From: Bacillota bacterium
GTDB lineage: Bacteria > Bacillota > Clostridia > Christensenellales > Aristaeellaceae
Direction of reading: 5' to 3'
Assembly: GCA_023411375.1 (NCBI GenBank)
Contig: JAEYOW010000050.1
Location: 1 to 64,000, forward strand
Length of the DNA stretch: 64,000 nucleotides
Below the pieces are notes generated by a model. It was given only the letters and a program-made list of their open reading frames with translations. It made no database searches and was not told the origin of the DNA. Below, piece by piece: positions 1-9,571 of the stretch (position 1 is the stretch's first letter; every line of letters begins with the position of its first letter). Both the position numbers and the translations under genes were made by a program.

Positions 1-399
1 TTCCAGCACCATCATGCCCAGTCCGGTCGAAAGCGTTTTGGAGTCGACCATGTGGATGTTCATGCGGTCCTGAAAATCCTCAGTAATCATGCGCACCATG
101 TTGAAGGTGCCGCTAAGCCCGGAGGAGATGGAAAGATGGATGACGTCCGTCACGCCGCTCTGCGCCAGCTCCTCGTAAAGCGAGGTTACATCCTCGGGCA
201 GGGGAAGGCTGGTTTTGGGAAGCTCCCTCGTGAGAAGCTCATAAAGCTCATCCTCCTGAATATCGATACGGTCGCGGTATTCGGCGTTCTGACAAACAAC
301 ACGCAGGGAAATCATTCGGATACCGTATTTCGCCAGCTGCTCATCGCTCAAATCGCAGGAGGAATCCGTAACGATTACGGTTTTGCGTTCCTCAGACAT
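1..399 (-). CDS. DegV family fatty-acid-binding protein (3' part outside the window)
   Basis: The N-terminal 133 residues are visible. They carry hallmarks of the DegV family, which binds a fatty acid and in Firmicutes acts as a FakB-type partner of the fatty acid kinase FakA. Seen here are the opening TDSSCDL strand, TSLPLPEDV near residue 65, SISSGLSGT near residue 95 and DSKTLSTGLG near residue 122, which match family motifs around the lipid carboxylate. The ATG at 399 follows AAGGGAGGAACTGAA, a good ribosome binding site. It is divergent from the giant secreted-protein gene and has its own SigA promoter. The partner kinase and the physiological lipid cannot be read from here. Confidence 0.9.
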   Translation of the reverse strand, partial: MSEERKTVIVTDSSCDLSDEQLAKYGIRMISLRVVCQNAEYRDRIDIQEDELYELLTRELPKTSLPLPEDVTSLYEELAQSGVTDVIHLSISSGLSGTFNMVRMITEDFQDRMNIHMVDSKTLSTGLGMMVLE

Positions 400-442
400 T
401 TCAGTTCCTCCCTTATTTATGTATTTCAATGGCCCGTGCCTT

Positions 443-470
443 ATTATATCATGCCCGCCCGGCATGTCAA
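443..470 (-). promoter_or_regulatory. SigA promoter of the DegV-family gene
   Basis: Read on the minus strand: TTGACA (465-470), a 16-bp spacer ending in TGA, then TATAAT (443-448). Both hexamers are perfect, and the TG before the -10 makes it an extended -10 element. Transcription should begin about 35-40 bases before the ATG. Confidence 0.8.
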
Positions 471-556
471 CGCGAATGGTCCGGAAGCGGCGCATTTTTA
501 TGGTTTGTTCATTTTTGGCCGAACCATTCGCATTTGTCACAATCCTCCACACTCGG

Positions 557-585
557 TTGACAAAGAGAGGGGCATGATTTACTAT
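557..585 (+). promoter_or_regulatory. SigA promoter of the giant secreted-protein gene
   Basis: TTGACA (557-562), 17-bp spacer, TACTAT (580-585). Predicted start of transcription is near 592, giving a leader of about 50 bases before the ATG at 642. Confidence 0.8.
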
Positions 586-641
586 GTATCTTGGTACTTT
601 GTGCGACTTTGTACATACTATGCAGCGGAGGCGAAGCATTT

Positions 642-3600
642 ATGAACTTCACCGCGAAAAATCGGAGATCCGGCAAATTGGGCAGGGCGGCGCTTGTCTT
701 TGCGCTGGTTCTTGGCATGCTGGCCGGCGGGCTTTGCGCCACGGCGGGCGCTGAAGCCGACACCACGCTTACCGTGCAAATCAAGGGTGTTACGTATGAC
801 GGCACGAGCGGCTGGCGGTCGGTTACGCTGAGCGCCCCTGTGCGCGTGCTGTCGGGGGACGGCCAGACGCTGGGCCAGGTTACGGCCGGTGCGGATGACA
901 ATACGCTTACGCTTTCGGGCGTTACGGAGGTTGTGCTTCAACCCGTGGAGAAGGAATGCTCCGGCGATTTCGTGTTCGCGGGCGAAAGCCGGGCGTCTGT
1001 CACCGAGGGCGAGAGCAACCTTGCAACCGTGTTTGCTTACGCAAAGCAGGGTTTTTTCAGCGTGAAAAACACAATGGCGGGCACGGGCGCGGCGGTTGGT
1101 GGGGCCGAATATGCTGTGCTGGACGGAAGCGGCGCTGTAAAGCTGAGCTTTACAATGGACGAAACGGGCGTTTACCGCTCCACACAGGCCTTGCCTAACG
1201 GCGAGTACAGGCTGGCGCAGATGCGCGCGGCGGCAGGTACGCTGCCAATGTCCGAGCCGGTAGCCTTTACCGTCGGCACCTTTTTTGGCAACGATCAGGA
1301 CATTGCGGCCATAACGATCCAAAGCGAACCGGTTCCGGAGATGGACGCCTCCGTCGGGCAGCTGCGCCTGAATGCGGACGGCTTTGCGCCGGCGCAGGAC
1401 GGACAGGCCTATACGGCGCGGGTGACGGTGGATGGGCTTTGCGACGGGACAAACAACCTGCCCCTGAGCAAATTGTCTATGACGCTGAGTGCGGACGGCC
1501 TTCGCGATTCGATGGGCGGCGAGTGCGGCGGTGTGTTGACGGTTGAAAGCGTGTCCGTGCGGGGCGCGGACAGCGTTCAAACAACCGTCCAGGGGCTTGA
1601 CAAGTCGGGCGTTGCCATTGGCGCGCCGCTTTCGTTGGCTAACGGACAGGCTGTCGCGCTCCCGGAAGGGGTATACGCGGCCGTCGTGCGCTATGGCAGC
1701 GGTACGGACGCGTTGCCGGAGGGGTTTCAGGCGAGCGGCGTGGCGTTTGACGTGCGCTATGTGGCCGCCGTCGCGGAGCAGGGCGTGCCGGAGCTTGCCG
1801 CCGTATCCGCATGGGCGGAACTAAGCGGACAATATCCGGATGTGGATGGCGCCGGCGTCGCCGGTAAGGACGTGAAAACCGCGCCCGCAGGCGTTGAGAT
1901 TCCGATTCCAGACGGTAGGCGGTCGCTGAGCTTTTCAGCGGTTGCGAATGGCAATACGGTTATACTGACGGCGCAGGCAGAAAACGGCGTGGAGTCCGGC
2001 TTACCCGTATTAATCGCGCTGCCGGATGGCGCGCGTGTTAACGAGCAGGAGGCCCGTTATAGCGCGCTGCTTCGCGGACGCATGGGCGATACGGTCGCCG
2101 TTACGCTTGGTGATCTGGCGGACGGCTATACGCTGCCGTTGAGCCAGGGAGATGTGACGGGAGTAACCGTTTTTGCCGCCGATCCGTGCGGAATGCCCCG
2201 AACTGAGCGCAACCCGTTTGGCGCGAGCCTGACGGCAAATGGTTATCGCGCCGACGCGCTGCTGGATACGTTGCTTGGACGTCAGAAAGGCGTTTATGCC
2301 GCGTTTGACTGTGCGCTGGAGGGCGAGGTGCGCTTGGGGACGGGCGAGCCCTATGGCATTGCCGCTGCTTCCGGCAGCGTGAAAAACGCGGGCGGAAGCA
2401 CGGAAGAGGCTTCGGGCCTTTTGCTTAATGCTGAGAATTCGAATATTTACTATGGGACGGCCGCGGAAGCGGACGGTTCCTTTACCATCTGGATGCCCAA
2501 GCAGGCAGAGGGAGGCATGCGTCTTTTGTGCATGCTGCCGGAAAACACCCGGACCGCCGAGGGCGGCACAGGCCTGTTTGAGACGGATATAACATTGCCC
2601 GTTGCGGATTTTGAGATTGTATATGCCGCGATGGCTTGCGTTACCGGAAAGGTATGTCTGCCCGACGGAACGGCGGTGCCGGGCGTGAGCGTCGCGCTGC
2701 TTCAAAATGGACGGAGCGTATCGGGCCAGCAGACCGATGCCGCGGGTGCGTTCCGTTTTACGGGGCTTTCAGCAGGCGATTATGCGCTGACACTTTCTAC
2801 CGTTGGAGTGAGCGGGGCTGTGCTGGTTGCCGACCAGGGGAGCGCGATTGACGGCGATACCCTGACGACCGCCGTATTTGCGCTTTCGCAGGGAGAGACG
2901 CTGTCACGGCTCTTTGAAGCGCGAGGGGTGGGCGAGGTGCGCTGTAGCGTGACGGCGGATGGCTTGCCCGTTTCAGGTGCGGCGGTCGCGCTGACCGACG
3001 CCACCGGTGCGCGCGTGGAGCGGCAGACCGGAAGCGACGGTATCTTTGTGTTTGAAAATGCGGAATATGGGACGGCCGCCCTGACGGTTATGCCGCCGGA
3101 CGGAATGGCCGTGCTCGCCATCAATGGCGAAAGCGTGAACGCCTCCGGCGTGTATGAGGCGAAGCTTGAAGTAAGCGCTGGCGCGGCTAACGAGCAGCGG
3201 ATTGAACTGGTCAGGGCGGCCTCCATTGCCGGCTCCGCTCCCGCGCTGGGCGGAGGACAACCGGTTTCCGCCGCGTCGGCGTTCGCAAGCGCAAAGGCGG
3301 AAACCAGCGCCGACGGCAGCTTCCGCTTTGACGGGCTGGCGCCGGGAGATTACAGCGTGTATGTGCCGCTGCCAGAGGGAAAAACCCTGGAGGCGGATTC
3401 CGAGTGGCGCGTGACCAAGCAGGGCGATATGCTGTGGATAACGGTGAGCGCGCAGGCGGGCGGCGAATGTGCGCTGCCGGGCATAGCGTTTGTAACGATG
3501 ACGAGTATTGAGGGCTGCGCCTATGTGGACGGGAATGGGGACAGGGTTCGCGGCGACGGCGAACAGCTGCTGACCGGCGTGCCCGTCGCGCTGCAGCGCT

Positions 3601-6600
3601 CCTCCAGCCAGGGATGGGAGGATGTGGCCGATACCCATACGGACGAATACGGCCAGTACGCCTTTACGCAGCTTGAGCCGGGCGAATACAGGGTTGCCTC
3701 CAAAACGGATGCGAAGGAGCTATGCGTCGTTTCCATCGGCGAGTCGGCCGAGAGCGTAGGGGATAGCGGCGTGATTTGTGGTTCGGCCATCACCCTTGGT
3801 GAAGGCGACAGAAGCGTAGGCAAGGCGGATATTGGCCTTGGCAAAACCGCCGCGCTTACGTTCACGGCTTTTAGCGATTCCAACGGGGACGGCGCACGGG
3901 GAGAGCGCGAGCGCGCTGTGGCCGGCGTAACCGTCGAGGTGATGAGCGGCGAGCGCACTATCGCTTCCGGCGTAACCGATATGGGAGGCGGGATAACGCT
4001 GGAGGGCGTCAGGCCGGGCGCGCATGCGCTGCGCGTTACGCTGCCCGACGGTTATGTATTTACCGTTAAGGGAGCGTCGCCTGAGCAGGGAGACAGCTGC
4101 GTCGGCGGAACGGATGACAACGTGGCTGTAAGCGCGCCCTTCACTTTTGTGAGCGGACAGACGGTGACGGCGGGCGTTGGCGTCAAACCGGCGGGTTCGC
4201 TTGGCGGCAAGGTTTTTGAGGATATGAACAACAACGGCGTCATGGATGAGGGCGAACCGGGCGTGGCCGGGGTTACACTCCATCTGACCGGCAAAAAAAC
4301 AGGCGTGAGCTACGACCTCACCACCGGCGATACGGGCGAATACCGCTTTATCAACCTGCCTAACGATACCTATGTGCTGACCGCCGACCTGCCGCAGGGC
4401 ATGCTCTTTGCGCGCTATTCCAGGACGGGCGGCGATCTCAGAAGCATCTTCTCCGGCTCCACCACCGCTCGGGAATTCCAGGTCAAGAATGCGCTCAGCG
4501 TAACGGACAAAAACGTCGGCGTCGTTCAAAAGGGCGCCATTCGCGGCACCGTCTTCCTGGATACCAACTATAACGGCGTGTTCGACGAAGGCGAACCCGG
4601 ATTTGAGGGCGTGACGCTGGAGGCCATCAAGATTAGCAATTCCGAATCCATGGGCAGAACCGTATCCGGAAAGGATGGCGGCTTTGTGCTGGAAGGACTT
4701 CGGGGCGGAGATTACCGCCTGCGCGCCATTCTTCCGGATAGCGGTACGATTTTTACCGTCGTACCCGCGAATGCCGGGGGAAAGGTCAACCTCTTTGAGC
4801 AGAGGGGAACGCGGCGCGAGAACAGCATCCAGCCCATCACCATTGAAAGCGGCGGGGAGGCGGAGGCCCTGGTAGGCGTCGCCGTTGGCGCGAGCGTAAG
4901 CGGCACCGTCTTTCAGGACGCGGATTACAACGGCAGGCTCAATGGCAAGGAAAAGAAGCTTTCCGGCGTGAAGGTGACGCTTGTGGACGAAGGCGGCACA
5001 GTGGCCGCTACCGCCACGACGAACGCGGAGGGCAAGTATACGCTGAGCGGTATCATGCCGGGCACCTACACCGTACAGTTCCAGCGCAAGGCCGGATACG
5101 GGTTCACGCGCCTCAGGCCCGACGAGGAGGGCGGCAGCCATGTGACCGTGCTGGAAGGCGAGTATGGCGTGACTGCCGCGATGCAGATTGCCATGGGTCA
5201 GGCGGTTGCGGGCGTGAACGCGGGCATGCTGCCTTCTTCCACCGTAACGGGCGTTCTTTTCCATGATGAGGACGATAATGGCCTTCGCGGTGCGGAGGAG
5301 CAGGGCATGGTGGGCGCGAGCGTCCGGCTGTTGTCGGAGGACGGCGAAATCGACCTGACGAAGCAGATTGGCCAGGACGGCGCGTACTTCTTTGACGGCG
5401 TGATGCCGGGCAAGTACACGCTGACGTACAGCCTGCCGGAGCATGTGGAGCTTGCGCGCGTGACGGAGGGCGGCAACACCCTGAAAGGCCAGGGCAGGGA
5501 AACAGTTACGGCAGCCTTTAACGTCGCAATGGGCGAGGCGTACCAGTGCCCGCTGGTGGGTGCGGTAACGCTTGGCAGCTTCAAAGGCTATGTATTTCAT
5601 GATATTAACGCAAACGGGGTACCCGATGAGGGCGAGGAGCGCATGGCCGGGGCGGCCGTTACGCTGACGCCCGATCATGCGGGCGCGCAGGAGGTAAGCG
5701 TGGTTTCCGCGGCGGACGGGTCGTTTGTGGCGGAGGGGCTGCGTCCCGCAGGTTATCAGCTGACGGTCAAGCTGCCGGACGGCTATATCTTCAGCCACGA
5801 CCTGGATCAGGACGGGTTGAGCCTTGACGCCGACCGGGAAATCACGGTGAACTGTTCCTGGCGGATTTTGACCAACCGTCTGGAAAAGGCGATTGGCGCG
5901 GTAAAGCCCGCGACCGTCTCCGGCGTGCTGTGGCTGGATGAAAATAAGGACGGTTCACGGGGCGGCGGAGAGATGCTCCTGTCCGGCGTGAATCTGGAGC
6001 TGGTGGATGAAAGCACGACGCGCGTGGTTGGCCGGACCATTTCCGACGGTGAAGGCTTCCATTTTGAAAACGTACGTCCCGGCAGTTATACCGTGCGTTT
6101 TGCTCTGCCCAGTCAGTCCGAGCCGGCGGACGATCGGACCTCTACCTTTGCGCTGGATGGCGCGGCAATGCAAAACAGGGGCGTTGTGGTTTCCGAGGGC
6201 GGCGCGGTATCGGGCCTGACCACGGGCCTGGTATCCCGCACGAGCATCGCGGGCAGGGTATGGCTGGATGAAAACGGGCAATCTATTCCGATTGCCGGCG
6301 TAACGGTTATGCTGTTTGCCGGCGGCGAGCTGGAACCCATGAAAACCGTCGTGACATCGGAGGACGGTAGTTACCGCTTTGACGGCCTGTGGCCGGCGGA
6401 TTACCACCTGCAGGCGAGCCTGCCTAACGGCCTGGTGTTTGTACGGCCGGATGACGCGAATTATCAGGCGGGCGCGTCCGTGATTGCGGCGACCGGCGAG
6501 GGCGTTGGCACAAGCGAGCCCTTCTATCTGCAAATGGCGCAGCACATGCTCGCCCAGAACATCATTTTCATCAAGCCGGCGAAGGTAGGCGACCAGGTAT

Positions 6601-7013
6601 GGCTGGATGAAAACAAAAATGGTTTGATTGATGGCGGCGAGCCGATGATTCCCGGCGTGAAGGTGTCGCTGATGTACAACGGCCAGGAAGCGTATCAGAC
6701 CACGACCGACGCATACGGGTACTATCTCTTTGAGGATGTTTATCCCGGCACGTATACGCTGGCGGCCCAGGCTTATCCCGAGCTTGGCATCACAAAGCCC
6801 GTTGCGGAACTCAGAATGATTTCGAGCTGCCTGGTTTCCGGAGACGGAAGCGCCGCGCAAAGCGAACCCTTTGCCGTGGAAAGCGGAAGCGTCAATGTCA
6901 ACTATGACCTGGGGTATGTGTTGCTGGATGGACAGAGTATGCCGGACGCGATTCAGGCGCCGCCCGCTAAGGACTGGTCGGTAGCAAACCAGAAGTATTC
7001 ACAGAAAAAATGA
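642..7013 (+). CDS. Giant secreted protein with tandem SdrD-B/Cna-B-like domains
   Basis: A protein of 2,123 residues. The ATG at 642 is preferred over one at 591 because it follows a GGAGGC ribosome binding site and directly precedes a signal peptide (basic start, hydrophobic stretch at about 15-33, Ala-rich cleavage region). Residues from about 660 to 950 hold three carboxypeptidase-regulatory-like beta-sandwich repeats. From about 957 to 2,070 come ten SdrD-B-like units of about 110 residues. Most open with a strand followed by an acidic calcium-type loop such as DMNNNGVMDEGE or DTNYNGVFDEGE. The N-terminal 650 residues are not assigned. The C-terminus is hydrophilic and ends in SQKK, with no LPXTG motif, membrane anchor or obvious wall-binding domain. 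Likely an extracellular stalk or adhesin-like protein; how it is retained is unclear. Confidence 0.85.
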   Translation: MNFTAKNRRSGKLGRAALVFALVLGMLAGGLCATAGAEADTTLTVQIKGVTYDGTSGWRSVTLSAPVRVLSGDGQTLGQVTAGADDNTLTLSGVTEVVLQPVEKECSGDFVFAGESRASVTEGESNLATVFAYAKQGFFSVKNTMAGTGAAVGGAEYAVLDGSGAVKLSFTMDETGVYRSTQALPNGEYRLAQMRAAAGTLPMSEPVAFTVGTFFGNDQDIAAITIQSEPVPEMDASVGQLRLNADGFAPAQDGQAYTARVTVDGLCDGTNNLPLSKLSMTLSADGLRDSMGGECGGVLTVESVSVRGADSVQTTVQGLDKSGVAIGAPLSLANGQAVALPEGVYAAVVRYGSGTDALPEGFQASGVAFDVRYVAAVAEQGVPELAAVSAWAELSGQYPDVDGAGVAGKDVKTAPAGVEIPIPDGRRSLSFSAVANGNTVILTAQAENGVESGLPVLIALPDGARVNEQEARYSALLRGRMGDTVAVTLGDLADGYTLPLSQGDVTGVTVFAADPCGMPRTERNPFGASLTANGYRADALLDTLLGRQKGVYAAFDCALEGEVRLGTGEPYGIAAASGSVKNAGGSTEEASGLLLNAENSNIYYGTAAEADGSFTIWMPKQAEGGMRLLCMLPENTRTAEGGTGLFETDITLPVADFEIVYAAMACVTGKVCLPDGTAVPGVSVALLQNGRSVSGQQTDAAGAFRFTGLSAGDYALTLSTVGVSGAVLVADQGSAIDGDTLTTAVFALSQGETLSRLFEARGVGEVRCSVTADGLPVSGAAVALTDATGARVERQTGSDGIFVFENAEYGTAALTVMPPDGMAVLAINGESVNASGVYEAKLEVSAGAANEQRIELVRAASIAGSAPALGGGQPVSAASAFASAKAETSADGSFRFDGLAPGDYSVYVPLPEGKTLEADSEWRVTKQGDMLWITVSAQAGGECALPGIAFVTMTSIEGCAYVDGNGDRVRGDGEQLLTGVPVALQRSSSQGWEDVADTHTDEYGQYAFTQLEPGEYRVASKTDAKELCVVSIGESAESVGDSGVICGSAITLGEGDRSVGKADIGLGKTAALTFTAFSDSNGDGARGERERAVAGVTVEVMSGERTIASGVTDMGGGITLEGVRPGAHALRVTLPDGYVFTVKGASPEQGDSCVGGTDDNVAVSAPFTFVSGQTVTAGVGVKPAGSLGGKVFEDMNNNGVMDEGEPGVAGVTLHLTGKKTGVSYDLTTGDTGEYRFINLPNDTYVLTADLPQGMLFARYSRTGGDLRSIFSGSTTAREFQVKNALSVTDKNVGVVQKGAIRGTVFLDTNYNGVFDEGEPGFEGVTLEAIKISNSESMGRTVSGKDGGFVLEGLRGGDYRLRAILPDSGTIFTVVPANAGGKVNLFEQRGTRRENSIQPITIESGGEAEALVGVAVGASVSGTVFQDADYNGRLNGKEKKLSGVKVTLVDEGGTVAATATTNAEGKYTLSGIMPGTYTVQFQRKAGYGFTRLRPDEEGGSHVTVLEGEYGVTAAMQIAMGQAVAGVNAGMLPSSTVTGVLFHDEDDNGLRGAEEQGMVGASVRLLSEDGEIDLTKQIGQDGAYFFDGVMPGKYTLTYSLPEHVELARVTEGGNTLKGQGRETVTAAFNVAMGEAYQCPLVGAVTLGSFKGYVFHDINANGVPDEGEERMAGAAVTLTPDHAGAQEVSVVSAADGSFVAEGLRPAGYQLTVKLPDGYIFSHDLDQDGLSLDADREITVNCSWRILTNRLEKAIGAVKPATVSGVLWLDENKDGSRGGGEMLLSGVNLELVDESTTRVVGRTISDGEGFHFENVRPGSYTVRFALPSQSEPADDRTSTFALDGAAMQNRGVVVSEGGAVSGLTTGLVSRTSIAGRVWLDENGQSIPIAGVTVMLFAGGELEPMKTVVTSEDGSYRFDGLWPADYHLQASLPNGLVFVRPDDANYQAGASVIAATGEGVGTSEPFYLQMAQHMLAQNIIFIKPAKVGDQVWLDENKNGLIDGGEPMIPGVKVSLMYNGQEAYQTTTDAYGYYLFEDVYPGTYTLAAQAYPELGITKPVAELRMISSCLVSGDGSAAQSEPFAVESGSVNVNYDLGYVLLDGQSMPDAIQAPPAKDWSVANQKYSQKK

Positions 7014-7027
7014 TCGGTTTTTGATTG

Positions 7028-7066
7028 AAAAACTCCCCTGCGGGCAAATCGCCCGAGGGGAGTTTT
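7028..7066. terminator. Bidirectional intrinsic terminator between the giant gene and spoIIE
   Basis: A-rich run, CTCCCC stem paired with GGGGAG, an inner CGGGC/GCCCG stem with a bulged G, a five-base loop, then a T run. Runs of A and T on both sides let it serve both convergent genes. Confidence 0.85.
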
Positions 7067-7120
7067 CAGCTTTTTCATGGAAACGAAGATTTCTCAAACC
7101 ACAGCCTCCGCCCGGTTTAT

Positions 7121-9466
7121 TTACTCGCCGCCACGCTGGCGATCCATCAACAGCATCACCATTACGGTCATGTCGTCCTTGGGGGTGCCGTCGCTGGCAA
7201 GCAAGGCGTTTCGCAGCAGTGCATCCGCCATGCGCTGGGGCTGTATGTAGAGGCTTTCTTCCAATACGCGCTGCATTTGCTCGTCGTCCTGGAACACGTC
7301 GGCCACGCCGTCGCTCATTAAGACAAGAATATCGCCGCTGTGCAGCCGGTACTGGGTGGCGGTGGGCGTGGCCTCCTCCATGATGCCAAGGGGTAAGGAG
7401 GATGCGTCCACTTTTTTCATATGGTTGCCGCGAACCACCCACGAGGCGCAGGCGGCCAGCTTTTCGCTATAGACGTCGCCAGTCCAAAGGTCGATATCCG
7501 CCAGGTCAACGGTGGAAAATCGTTCGTCCTCCTGAGCGCTTAGCATGATGCCGTTTACCGCTGTGATGGCTTGCCTTCGGGTATACCCCGCTTCCAGCAA
7601 AAGCAGCAGCAGCTCCAGCGTTTTTTCGCTTTGCCGGTGCGCCTCATCGCCATGCCCCATTCCATCGGAGAGCATCATCAGAAGCCGTCCGCCCTCACAG
7701 CGTTTGGCCACGCAAGCATCTCCGCATACGTCCGGATCGTTTTTTTCAGCCCGCTGCCCGGCGCAGAGCGAGGCTGTGCCAATCACGGCGCTGTACAGCG
7801 GAATTTCCTCCAGCTCAATGCGGCCTTTTTCCGCGCGCGAAATGGAAAGCGGAATGTTCTCCTCCACCGACAGATAGCGTAGCAGCGTTTCCAGCGGCTT
7901 TTGGATGGGAAGCACGCTTTCGGCCTCCAGCGCAATTTGCAGATGACCGTCCACTCGCCGGGCGTAGCACAGCTTGGCGGGCACGCGCAGTTCGTCTAAG
8001 GCCAGGTTAAGCTGATGAGCGGCCTGCAGGTCGTTCAAGCTTTCACCGGCCGCCAATATGCCCAGTTCGCCCAACGTGCCGGACATGGCAGCCAGATGCG
8101 TAAGCGTCAGCTCCCGTTCGAATTGCGCCTTGGTGCGTGCGGCGCGGCGCTTTTGCTGATTGATCAGCGCATCGTGCGCCATGGTAGGGATAATGTCCGC
8201 CCGCAGGCAGCCGTGCTCCGCCAGAATAGGCAGCTGCGCCTCGTCGATTTTTTGACCGCTTTTGGACATCTCCATCATTACGTCAAGCATCCGCTCCGTT
8301 CTGCCGCGGCTGCGGCCCCAGCAAAGCTCGCGGTTGGCGCACTGCGCGCATAGAAGCGCGCCAAGCTCGGCGCTGCCGCTGGAGATGAGGTCGGTGCGCT
8401 GCGGGAGTGCCTTGGCAAGGCGCTGTACGGCGTCCTGCATGTGTGCGATGCGCTGGGCGACAAAGGCGCTTTCCATATTGCGGCTGCCCGCCGGGGCGCC
8501 TGTGGAAAAGGCGCGCGCACGTTCCAGCGTGCGCGGCGGCAAAAGCACGAATAGCAGGCCTCCCGACGCGACCGCCCAGAATGAAAGAGGCGGGCTTAGC
8601 AGCGGCGTGACAAAAAAGGCGAGCAGGTTACCAAGCAGGGCGGCGGGGGGGAAGAGCCACCTTTTTTTAGCGAGAAAGGGAATGCCGCAGCAAAGCCCGC
8701 ATAGCGCAAGGCTTAAGGCAATGCGGCAGTCATGCCCGCCAAGCGCGAGGGATAGGCCGCCCAGAAGTCCGGCGGCTACCCCGTAAATGCTGCCGTTTGC
8801 ACTGGCGATCACTATCGTGCAGACGACCGCCGCCACATGCCCGAGATTGACCGTGAGAATACGGAAATACCCAAGTCCGCTGATCAAAAGCAGGCAGAGC
8901 AACACCACGCTCGCCCGCTCCCGCGCCCGGACCGGAGCGCCGGAGGATTCCATGGCGTCCACTCCACAGCGCAGGCAGACGGAGGCAAGCATCGCAATGG
9001 GTACCGCGGCACAGCCGAGCAGAATGTCCAAAGCGTTTCCGGACGCAAGGGCGGAAATGGCGCGGGGCATCATGGCCAACCCGCCGAGCGCGGCGGTTTC
9101 CACTCCGGTTTTGGGGTGACAGCGCAGCCTGAGAAGCCATAACGCAAGGCAGCCTGCATATTGCCAGAGGTCCAGATCGATTCCCCAAAGCAACCGCAAT
9201 AACAGTGAGGCCGAAAGACCCAGCAGCGCAAAGGGAGAGGAAGCTTCCGCACGCGACAGCAGCATCGCCGCGGCGAATGGGGAAGGAATGCCAAACCATT
9301 TGACAAACGGCAGCAGAAACAGGCACATGGAAAGCCCGACCGGCCGCGAAACGCTTCTGGCGATAGACGGTAAGTGCGATATGAGTGACCGGAAATCAAT
9401 CCTTTTGTGCCTGGGCGCGGCTTTGGGCTTCGCTGCCGTCGCGCCGGAAGATGTTCCAAATTGCAT
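7121..9466 (-). CDS. spoIIE: Stage II sporulation protein E, membrane PP2C phosphatase
   Basis: 781 residues, slightly shorter than Bacillus SpoIIE (827). The N-terminal 320 residues contain a block of about ten hydrophobic segments, then a middle region, then a PP2C domain from about residue 579. Metal-binding and core motifs are visible: DVCGDACV, LSDGMGHG, MSDGVADVF and KDDMTVMV. In the known pathway SpoIIE sits at the polar septum and dephosphorylates SpoIIAA, releasing SigF in the forespore. The ATG at 9466 follows an AGGGGGG ribosome binding site. The upstream region has a Spo0A-type promoter. The usual clostridial neighbours of spoIIE (tilS, hpt, ftsH) are absent here. Confidence 0.95.
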   Translation of the reverse strand: MQFGTSSGATAAKPKAAPRHKRIDFRSLISHLPSIARSVSRPVGLSMCLFLLPFVKWFGIPSPFAAAMLLSRAEASSPFALLGLSASLLLRLLWGIDLDLWQYAGCLALWLLRLRCHPKTGVETAALGGLAMMPRAISALASGNALDILLGCAAVPIAMLASVCLRCGVDAMESSGAPVRARERASVVLLCLLLISGLGYFRILTVNLGHVAAVVCTIVIASANGSIYGVAAGLLGGLSLALGGHDCRIALSLALCGLCCGIPFLAKKRWLFPPAALLGNLLAFFVTPLLSPPLSFWAVASGGLLFVLLPPRTLERARAFSTGAPAGSRNMESAFVAQRIAHMQDAVQRLAKALPQRTDLISSGSAELGALLCAQCANRELCWGRSRGRTERMLDVMMEMSKSGQKIDEAQLPILAEHGCLRADIIPTMAHDALINQQKRRAARTKAQFERELTLTHLAAMSGTLGELGILAAGESLNDLQAAHQLNLALDELRVPAKLCYARRVDGHLQIALEAESVLPIQKPLETLLRYLSVEENIPLSISRAEKGRIELEEIPLYSAVIGTASLCAGQRAEKNDPDVCGDACVAKRCEGGRLLMMLSDGMGHGDEAHRQSEKTLELLLLLLEAGYTRRQAITAVNGIMLSAQEDERFSTVDLADIDLWTGDVYSEKLAACASWVVRGNHMKKVDASSLPLGIMEEATPTATQYRLHSGDILVLMSDGVADVFQDDEQMQRVLEESLYIQPQRMADALLRNALLASDGTPKDDMTVMVMLLMDRQRGGE

Positions 9467-9496
9467 ATGCCGCCCCCCTATGACAAGTGTAAAGCC

Positions 9497-9529
9497 AGTA
9501 TATACACTGTCTTTTACGCTCTGTGTCGA
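9497..9529 (-). promoter_or_regulatory. Spo0A-type promoter of spoIIE (21-bp spacer)
   Basis: Minus strand: TCGACA (9524-9529) as the -35 and TATACT (9497-9502) as the -10, 21 bp apart. The over-long spacer with a 0A-box-like sequence overlapping the -35 is the layout known for Spo0A-activated SigA promoters of spoIIE and spoIIG in Bacillus subtilis. Start of transcription is expected near 9490, about 24 bases before the ATG. Confidence 0.65.
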
Positions 9530-9530
9530 T
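9524..9530 (+). promoter_or_regulatory. Spo0A box (one mismatch) over the spoIIE -35
   Basis: TGTCGAT, one base away from the TGTCGAA consensus, overlapping the -35 hexamer of spoIIE. Confidence 0.5.
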
Positions 9531-9564
9531 TGAGGGCGCGAAAGATGTCAACTATCCGCGCGCT

Positions 9565-9571
9565 TTCGACA
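9565..9571 (-). promoter_or_regulatory. Spo0A box (exact) upstream of spoIIE
   Basis: TGTCGAA on the minus strand, about 75-80 bases upstream of the predicted spoIIE start site. It lies at the base of a small CGCTTTC/GAAAGCG inverted repeat (9561-9584). Confidence 0.55.

Noticed and set aside
618..1580. Long reverse-strand ORFs under the giant gene, here and at 2010-2705, 2973-3638, 3720-5798 and 5955-6860
   Set aside because: They mirror the GC-rich repeat frame, lack ribosome binding sites and domains, and lie antisense to a clearly coding gene.
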